Shown: positions 56,751-64,000 of the stretch, piece by piece
Layout: every line of letters begins with the position of its first letter
How positions within the stretch are numbered: position 1 is the stretch's first letter
Assembly (NCBI GenBank): GCA_034440615.1
Contig: JAOTOM010002932.1
Span: 53,501-117,500, forward strand
DNA from: Ashinkailepas kermadecensis
Lineage: Eukaryota > Arthropoda > Thecostraca > Neolepadidae
Length of the DNA stretch: 64,000 nucleotides
Reading direction: 5' to 3'
The notes under the pieces: generated by a model
Database searches by the model: none
What the model was told of the DNA's origin: nothing
Seen by the model: only the letters and a program-made list of their open reading frames with translations
Translations under genes and position numbers: made by a program

Positions 56751-56970
56751 GCTCGTTGATCTCTGACCCTCCCCCCCCCCCCTCCCACACACACCTACAC
56801 AGCCCCTCTTATGGTCGCTTATGGCTACTGGTAACTAAACCCGGCCAGGTTCGGTTCTAGGACGCAATGATCCGTGGAGAGGCCGCTATCGCAACAGAAC
56901 CAAAGACGCGCTCATCGTTTGGCGGCAACTCGGGCTGACTTCTCCGGCGGGAACTGATGCGCCGTTGATC

Positions 56971-57268
56971 CTAGGGCAGCGGCGGGTCGACCAGGTCGCC
57001 CCAGTTGACCCACGTGTAGTTCCAGTATTTGGGGTTTGCGCGCGTGTCGGCCGGCTTGTTGCGCGGCGGCACCATGGTGGCCTGGTACCGGTCCAGACTG
57101 GCGTGCAGACGCTGCGTGGCCTCCGGCCAGTCGGCGGCCAGGTCGCGGAACTCGCACGGGTCGGCGGCCAGGTCGAACAGGCAGGCCGACTTCTGGCATC
57201 CGCGCCGTCCCGGTTTCGCCGGCTTCTTGCAGACGATCTGGCAACAGACCGGCGTGAGAGCATTCCAT
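56971..57268 (-). CDS. Arylsulfatase last coding exon
   Basis: Acceptor gcgttgccag|ATGGAATG in phase with the previous exon; a second acceptor 23 bp downstream (gttgccag|ATCGTC) is possible. Ends WVNWGDLVDPPLP and TAG. Confidence 0.88.
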
Positions 57269-60200
57269 CTGGCAACGCCACACTGGTGGCGCACCGCCGC
57301 GGTGGTCTAATGTCGCCCGATGGCGATGGCGATGATGATAGCGATGGTAATGGCGATGACGATGGTGATGACGGCAGGTGGGGCTTGGGGTGCCTCCGGG
57401 TGTTTGGGTCTCTGGGCCGCGTCAAGTTACTCTGAAACTATGCAGGTTATTCACAGATCAAGAGTTGGATGACGGTGTGGTGTTCCGTAAATGGCGTGAC
57501 CTCCGGTGACATGTACCACGCGCTACGGAGTGGACCTAGGCTCGGATGAACTTGCGATGTATGCAGAGGTTAGGAGCTCTCGTCAGAACATGAGGACGGC
57601 AGTCGAATGAAAAACGATGCAGGCGTTTGTTTCGGATGGGTGTGTGGTAACTGTTGGGGCACGAGGGTCAAATATTTACGTGGTTTTAAACGCAACTTAA
57701 CAACGTAATCCAGGATGTGAAGCGCTCACCCACCCGGTGGTCTTCGGTCAATGACAGGAGTGGTTTGGGATTCGGCGCGGGGCCAAGATATAAACGATCA
57801 GGTAGACATAAGAAGCTTTTAACAATCACAACACACTTTCTACGTTCATTCTTTCCAAGAGGAAGTAGGAACTTGCTTCATGTGCTTGCGTTCAATGGCT
57901 CTTCTTGGAATATAATAGACTGAGTTTATATAAACATTGAAGTCAACTACTGCAATAAACGGAAGTATTTCGACTACAAATATTAAACTATGTCAAGCAT
58001 TAAACCCCATTATGAAACTTGAAAGTCGAAAGTATGTTTTTTTGTGTAAACCCAAGACATGCTTAACGGTATGTGTTATAGCTATTAAGCACAATCAGCA
58101 ATCAGACGCTCCACGTGATAATGCCACTGCTGTCCAAGCGTGTTGAGGTCATTAAGGCTCGTAGTGCGTACTGTCAGTGTCGCAGCACAGCCCTGCCAGC
58201 TTTCGGGAGTGTTTGCGTTACATGTAAGATATTTCTTCAGACTGGCAGTGCGGACGGCGATAACAGTCGGTTTCTGTCCCACTAACTTGCACATCATTCT
58301 GAAGCGCATGCAATTGGCTGCAAATTAGCGGTGACCACCTTGATATTTGACACGCCGGTGCAAACCAGTGGCGTAGCCAGAATTTTGCTATGGGTGGCAA
58401 CGAAAAAAGGGAAACAGAAAGCTTGCGGCGCGCGAAGCGCGGCGAAAATTTATGGTTTTGCGTGGTGAAAATATCAAAGCTTCTCGTTTGATCTGGTGTA
58501 TTTCTGTGTGTTAAGGGGCCGCGTCTCCGTCCCCTCCCCTCCTGGCTGCACCTCTGGTGCCAACATATATCCTCCGTTACTGAACTACAAAGCACATGAC
58601 AACAGATTGTTCACCCACACTTTGTTGTGACCTCAGTTCCTGCCACTGGGGTTCGGTGACCAGCATCTTCATGAGTCGCATCGCCCGACCCGCATGCGAG
58701 GTGCTCATCAGGTGGTACATATCATAGCGCCGCTCGTCCCGGCCCGAAGGCCCGTACCAGCCGCTCCAATCGTCGTTGTTCTGCGATCCCTGAAAACGCG
58801 GCGGTCGATAATTGGCACGAGCATCGCTGCCGACACGGAGTCAGCAGAGTGCAAACACCCCAAACCCGGCTCCGCAGAGTAAACACTGTCGAACGTTTAG
58901 CAAAGCACACATCGGCACCAGTCACTTCACCTTTGGTTACATTTGAACAGAGCTTATACAGCAAACTTGGTCTCACGTTCCAGATGGGACCTGGGGGAAG
59001 AGGGTGGGTGACGCTAGCATGACACTCGTCAGCGGAGGTGGTGCGACATCCTTACTTATCGTGGGAGATAGCATTTGGTCACAGCCTGAGCTACATGACT
59101 TCTGCCTTCACAGATACATGAACGTGCGGAATAGCGAGTGAACGTTCAATGATCGGCTGTGATCAAAGTACGGTACATCACCTCGATGATCTTCAGATTT
59201 CCCTCGATGAAAGCACGGTATCCCGTGCGGGGGTCGATATTGAGAAGGATTTCTGTTCTGAGTGACGGCAGGTCCTGCGATATGGCCTTCCACATGTCCT
59301 GACCGTCGATGACACCCAGCTTTTCCACACTGCCACCTGCGTGAGGAATTCGTGAATGCCTCTATCTTTATAATATACGATGCATCATGTAAGAACTAAA
59401 CCAGCACTCAATGATTGTGATTTCTGCCGTTGGCGTCGCCACAGATTTTGGATAGGGAAGGGGGAACGAGAGGGTTTAAGGCCAATTTTCTCCATGCAAC
59501 GTCATAGGCGTGATGCTAGATTTCACCAAGTTTGGTGGGACCCATCCGCCGTTCTCTGCAGTGATGATACCCATGCATTCAGCCTATTTGTATGCGGTAA
59601 GGAAGTAAAGCATTTTCTCAGGAACAGCTTGGAGTGCTTTGTCGAGGCAGCGGCCGGAACGTGATGTGCAAGATCTCAAGAAGGCTGCTCAAACATAATG
59701 TTAAGCCCATCGGGTTGCATGCAGGGTCGGAGGTCTAAGGAACACCCAGCAATGTCTAGAAAGCGAGGTTTGTGTAACGAAGTGACCCGGTTTACCAGTT
59801 TCAATTATCCGGGTCACGGCGGCCAAGCGTAGGAAAGTTCTTCCCTTGCCCCGACTTGGTATTTCGATTTATGTCGGGGGGCAAAACTTCTTTTTGGCTA
59901 CGTGAATAGTCTATGGACCTCAACGTTGACGATAAACTCCCGGGTATAGGTTCAATGGCTCTGTATTTCAATCTCCGAGCTCTGATCCAAACATCTTGAC
60001 AGGCACCACAAATCCAGCACACCGATACTTCAACTGACATACTGACCGGTCTTCATACGTGCTACAACTCTCATATCAAAGGACTACATGTCAGCAATCA
60101 TACAGCGATTCTCAGACAGAATCCTCAGACGTACCTCTGACGACTGGCCTGACAGCCAGTCGCCTTCGCTGGAGGGCCAAGCCCCCAACCGCTCGCGTCG

Positions 60201-61215
60201 ATTGCTCGGTGACAAGTCCTGGCGGAGCCCCTCGGCTCCGCCGCGAGGTAAAATACGACAGACAACGCCCAATCATGTGACCCAGCCCGCGACACGTCAT
60301 GATCATGCGACTAACTGCGCCGCATTCCAGGGCATCAGCCCCGGCCAGCCATGAGCTGTCGCCTAGAGAGAACAAAGGCTGGCACTCTGTGAACTCTTCT
60401 GCAACGGGGGGCGCGCCGTCCCTCTGAGACATCAGAGACATTCCACCTCATCATAGATCAGAGTCGTCTCTGGTAGCATCCAGAGTTTCGGCCTCACGTG
60501 GGAATCGGTGCTGTCTCAGCACATCACGGGACACTGGTGATCCACAATAACGTCGCCCGACTGACAGAGGCGCCGCACTGCAGACTCTGGTCTGGCGACA
60601 CAGCGCCTGACACAATAGCGACACTCGACGGTCAAATCACATCAACCCACTGACATTCATATTCACATCACCCACTGACATTCATATTCACATCACCCCA
60701 GACATTTCATCATCTGAAGACGGCGGCCGGGCATCGAGGTCACACCTGCAGCGCCATACCCATCCCTCAGATCCGATGTACAACGAGACGGCCGGAAAGG
60801 CGGAGGGGAACAGTGCGGTGGTCGGTGCCGTGCCGACGTAAGCAACTAGGCAGGTTGGCGCCGGGTACCTGCAGGAACCCGTCACGACAGGAGAACTGTG
60901 GGGAGGGGGCTAAATTTCTGAAATCAAGTGTTCCGAAAACCAACTCTGTTACATCTGCGAGGTCTAAGAGGACCCAACAATGCGAAATGTGTTGGGTTCG
61001 AAGTACGTTGGAAGGGCTCGCCATCGGGCTCCATGTTCAAATCTATGATTATTGGAGGGGACTGACTGGACATTGGGATTCCAGCCCATCCAAAGAGATG
61101 TAAAACTTTACCTGTGATGGCATCGACAGACAGGGATTAAATTAGTTGTTACCCATTACCCATTATCTCCATCCCCATTACCTCAGAAGAAAACTCGCAC
61201 ACATATTTGTTTATC

Positions 61216-61254
<39 letters not shown>

Positions 61255-64000
61255 CTGTGTGTGGGGGGAGGGGTGCGTGTACTGCTACATGTATACGCAG
61301 GGGTGTTATATGTACTTTTGAGGGGACAAGTGCTCCCTCGATGTTAGCTTTGCCCCCAAATAATTCCAACTTTTACCATGGGACTCTACGGAGTGTGCCG
61401 CCCCCGAAAAAAATCAATTTCGGCCTGCCCATTGGCTCCATATATTTCCCCCCGCCCCCAATAATTTTCAGAAATCAGCACCTGTGTGTACACGTCTATA
61501 TGTGCATATATGGATATGTACATATCCGGCCCATAGACGTACCTGCCGCAGACACCATGGTTGGCAAGATGTCCGTGATGTGCATCAAGCCGTTGTATAC
61601 ATAGGATCGCTTGCTCAGACGTGGGCTCCACACAAACCCTGCACCTCTCACTCCTCCCTCCCAGAGCAGACTCTTCAGCTGAGAATGAAGCAAGTGAATC
61701 AGGGTTGCTACGAGCGAGGCCCAAGCGAGTCTACTCCCGTGCATTTCCGGCACAAGTTAATCGGAGCGATCTGACCCGACCAGGTCCGGCCATATCCGAT
61801 CACCACGCTTTCGAAACCCTGATAACTTCTGTATTACGGCGTTTAAAGTTCTAATCTCGGCACTCCGAATCAGACAGTGCTCGGTGGGAAACACCACGCT
61901 GGGCCGTTGTGTGGCATTAATTGGCCTCGTTGGCTTACAACGAGCTACGATCACAAATGAGCGTGACTCACTGGCATATCTGGCCCGCCGGTTTGGGTGG
62001 GGTGGGAGGGGGAAAATTTCGGCGGCGGCCCAACCCTACCCCCGGTGATGTACCAAGAATTTGCGTCAAAGGAAGGGGGAGCGTATATTAATTAGAGGGT
62101 GCCCAACTTCCCAGTAAACGACCTACCGCTGGCCCCTCGCGGGCAGGTGGGGCCATGTGCGAGCAACGTGGGAAAGGCTGTCCATAAGGATCCGCGATGA
62201 CCCGATACGGGCCTTTCAGCGATAGCCCCCTGTGGGCTTTTTCTGGCAGGGCCTTGACGCACGCCAGCATAACATCCACCCGGCAAACGACTTTGCGATG
62301 GGCCAGCGATGGCGCTACGCGGGCTGAAGCGAGGGCTCAACGCGGGCAGCTCACGCAGATCCTGTGCCGAAAGTTCATCGAAGATACGGTGGCTCCGCGA
62401 AGAGGGACGACTGCGGTCAGCCCGCATTGTTACCACGACTATGCACGCACAATAGCGCGAAATATTGACCCGCGAGTCACTGCGGAGGGGGGGCTGCTGC
62501 TTTGCCTCCCCTTGGTTTGTCTACCATAACAGCCAAACCAATTTTGACAGCAGCTTAAGACTTGCTGTATCTTCAAATGAACACCTGGAGTATGGTGTGT
62601 AAAAAAAATAACCTTAAGGTCATCTTCCGTTATGTTCTAATGACGTCCTAAAGTCGTTCGCAGGCGTTGATTTTAACACCTGAAACGGGTGATTCTTGTT
62701 ATGAGATATAATCGCAGTGTTAAAATATTGAATTATCTTTAGGTGTGAGATGTCGAAACGAGTACAGCAGGATGTCTAAATCGTCATGCAAATAATACTG
62801 TGTAAACTACTTCGGTCGTTCAATCCCAGTTTTGAACCAATTGTATACATATAACTACCCGTTTTGAGTGCTTTTTGGAGGTGCCTAATTTGGGAATACT
62901 GATACCAATGATAATGCAAATGTCTATGCTATAAACTGGTATTGCATAGCATAGCACATGATAGGTATTCCCTTTACCTGGAATTGCACTATGGGATGTT
63001 AGTTATCATGATCCCGGATGTTATGTTATGCTATGATTGAGCGTAAGTATGATACTTGTAAACAGGATGCTGTAAGAAACAAGGCATTAAGACATCACAA
63101 GCACACACCAAGAAGCATGATGTCAATACTTCTTTGGAAAGGATGTCGATTCAGTGTTCAGTGAGTGGCATATTCCACCCTATTTCTTGAATAATTTATC
63201 ACTGTATAATCGGATTAATGCATACTGATAGATCAATACAGGTGCAGTTGGTGTGTCAGAGGTAATTTTGTTACCGCGTAACATCAACTTGGAATTTCTG
63301 GGTTATTTTGATATTATTCATTTAATTCAAGTATAATGAGAGCTTGGGACTGGAAAAAATGTTCAAATCGTTATAGGATCGATATATCGGTTCCCAAAGA
63401 TATCTTTACCTGTGAGGTCATCATTGGTTAAGTTTACTTGTCTGTTTTTAGGTACAATGCCAGTGCCAATATCAGAGCACCACTCAGCCCCGCGTTTAGG
63501 TGGGCAAGTAAGTTAGCGTTTTTATCTAACGTATTACAGAAATGCCTGAAGAATAAAGTGCAATTCAACTCTGCAAGGATCTGTTGACATTTATTGCATA
63601 GCGTTTGGTACACAGCTTGTTGTCCGGTCATACCAGGTCAGACTAACCTCAGACGATTATTCGGGACGTGTCCCGGCGGATTCCAACACATTTCTAACTT
63701 TCTCAAATTCAGAACCAAATAGATGGTGCAGTATGCATGCTACCTTTATGAAATATCATCGCTGTATCTCGCATTCCGTTCGGAGTCCAACGCGAGGTCG
63801 CATGATCCTATTGTGTTCACTGGAACACGTCAATTTGTGCTGTTGCATGCATTTGGGTGGGCTGGATGCTTACCCCTCTGAGCGGCCAGTTCGAGGCAGA
63901 GTTGAAGTCGAAGGAGGCCGCCGGACCTCCGTTGTCGGTTGTGAACACAATGATGCTGTTCTTGAGCATGCCTGTCTCGAACAGCGCTGCTGTCACCAGG
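56971..64000 (-). CDS. Arylsulfatase B-like sulfatase, C-terminal part (N-terminus beyond the right edge)
   Basis: Exons in transcript order: 64000-63874, 61678-61543, 59336-59182, 58789-58632, 57268-56971. All are GT-AG with matching phases, 874 coding nt in total. The first exon has TDNGG, the metal-binding Asp-Asn of sulfatases, and NWPLRG; the next has LKSLLWEGGVRG with the conserved Lys of the active site, then HITDILPT; the third has VIDGQDMWKAIS and LLNIDP; the last, CLFDLAADPCEFRDLA and a stop after DPPLP. This order is that of arylsulfatase B, a lysosomal enzyme that removes the 4-sulfate of GalNAc from dermatan and chondroitin sulfate; invertebrates have several related paralogues, so the exact substrate is open. 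The formylglycine motif lies outside the window. Confidence 0.9.
58366..58556. mobile_element. hAT-type MITE (CAGTGGCGTAGCCAG ends)
   Basis: Ends CAGTGGCGTAGCCAG and CTGGCTGCACCTCTG. 8-bp flanks GTGCAAAC (58358-58365) and GTGCCAAC (58557-58564) differ at one base. 191 bp, non-coding, just downstream of the 58632-58789 exon in the last intron of the sulfatase gene. Related to 21972-22168. Confidence 0.85.
58632..58789 (-). CDS. Arylsulfatase exon, variable region
   Basis: Acceptor cgttttcag|GGATCG. Encodes NDDWSGWYGPSGRDERRYDM to EPQWQEL. The donor CTGAG|GTCACA is chosen because its phase fits the last exon; an alternative donor at 58614 (GTGGG|GTGAAC-type) would need a different acceptor. 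Confidence 0.75.
59182..59336 (-). CDS. Arylsulfatase exon with LLNIDP
   Basis: Acceptor tcacgcag|GTGGC, donor ATCGAG|GTGATG. Encodes KLGVIDGQDMWKAIS and AFIEGNLKIIE. Confidence 0.9.
59337..61217. other. Arylsulfatase intron, mostly unique sequence
   Basis: No gene recognised. A short direct repeat (cacatcacccactgacattcatatt) occurs two to three times at 60635-60705. A GC-rich minus ORF (60112-60441) has no recognisable domain. Confidence 0.4.
61218..61262 (+). repeat. (AT)n-(GT)n microsatellite
   Basis: About 11 AT units followed by about 10 GT units. Confidence 0.9.
61298..61484. mobile_element. hAT-like MITE relative, short
   Basis: Begins CAGGGGTGT and ends CAGCACCTG, with inner cccc-rich motifs like the 14980-15691 family ('aataattttcagaaatcagcacc' against 'ttttcaaaaatcgacacccc'). 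Flanking 8 bp tgtatacg and tgtgtaca match at six positions. Confidence 0.5.
61543..61678 (-). CDS. Arylsulfatase exon with LWEGGVRG
   Basis: Acceptor cattctcag|CTGAAG, donor GGCAG|GTACGT. 45 codons plus one base. Confidence 0.92.
62742..63222 (+). repeat. Dispersed ~470-bp repeat, copy C
   Basis: From 'ggtgtgagatgtcgaaacga' to 'gaataatttatcactgt'; aligns with 48825-49285 and with the two halves of 14755-15945. In an arylsulfatase intron. Confidence 0.85.
63874..64000 (-). CDS. Arylsulfatase exon (partial at window edge)
   Basis: 42 codons; VFTTDNGGPAASFDF and SNWPLRG; donor GGG|GTAAGC. Confidence 0.9.

Overview
This is a eukaryotic window, most likely from an arthropod and plausibly a crustacean. 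Evidence: GT-AG introns with phase-compatible exons, retrotransposons of animal type (I/Nimb-like and CR1/jockey-like LINEs, a Ty3/gypsy element), cut-and-paste elements with clean target-site duplications, a tRNA-derived SINE, and dispersed short TTAGG-like runs (the arthropod telomere motif). The taxon is an inference. Coding exons are GC-rich, while the DNA between them is AT-rich and dominated by repeats.

Two conserved host genes are well supported, and they converge tail to tail on the right side. The first is a complete arfaptin gene on the + strand (six coding exons, 42471-53396; 981 nt, 326 codons plus stop), encoding a BAR-domain protein of the Golgi/secretory pathway. The second is the 3' part of an arylsulfatase B-like gene on the - strand (five coding exons, 64000 down to 56971). 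Its N-terminal catalytic half lies beyond the right edge. A third probable gene at 11195-12436 is a single-exon, very GC-rich, type II membrane protein related to the catalytic N-terminal domain of CASD1 (sialate O-acetyltransferase family).

The left 41 kb is mainly a transposon graveyard. In order it holds: an I/Nimb-like LINE (1-2880, -); a Ty3/gypsy element with two LTRs and a 5-bp target duplication (3228-7926, -); the CASD1-like gene; a TIR-bounded region (12590-16181) with three nested layers of insertions; a hAT transposase C-terminal domain (16516-17244); a degraded I-like LINE split by a piggyBac-type MITE with TTAA ends; a 1.1-kb hAT-like element in a TA microsatellite; a 2.6-kb degenerate minisatellite whose period settles to 21 bp; a LINE ORF1 relic; a second copy of the nested hAT MITE; a broken copy of a conserved multi-copy gene of unknown function; an I-like LINE with RT and RNase H; and two CR1/jockey-like LINE fragments, one side of which carries a tRNA-derived SINE with target duplications.

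The arfaptin introns are unusual for their tandem repeats. Two of these arrays copied the gene's own intron-exon junctions: one duplicates the end of coding exon 1 with a killed splice donor, the other multiplies the start of exon 5. A ~470-bp dispersed repeat occurs three times: in an arfaptin intron, in the arylsulfatase intron, and in the nested region on the left. No bacterial-type system, CRISPR array or rRNA gene was seen. The strongest candidates for undescribed biology are the repeat families and the junction-derived minisatellites.
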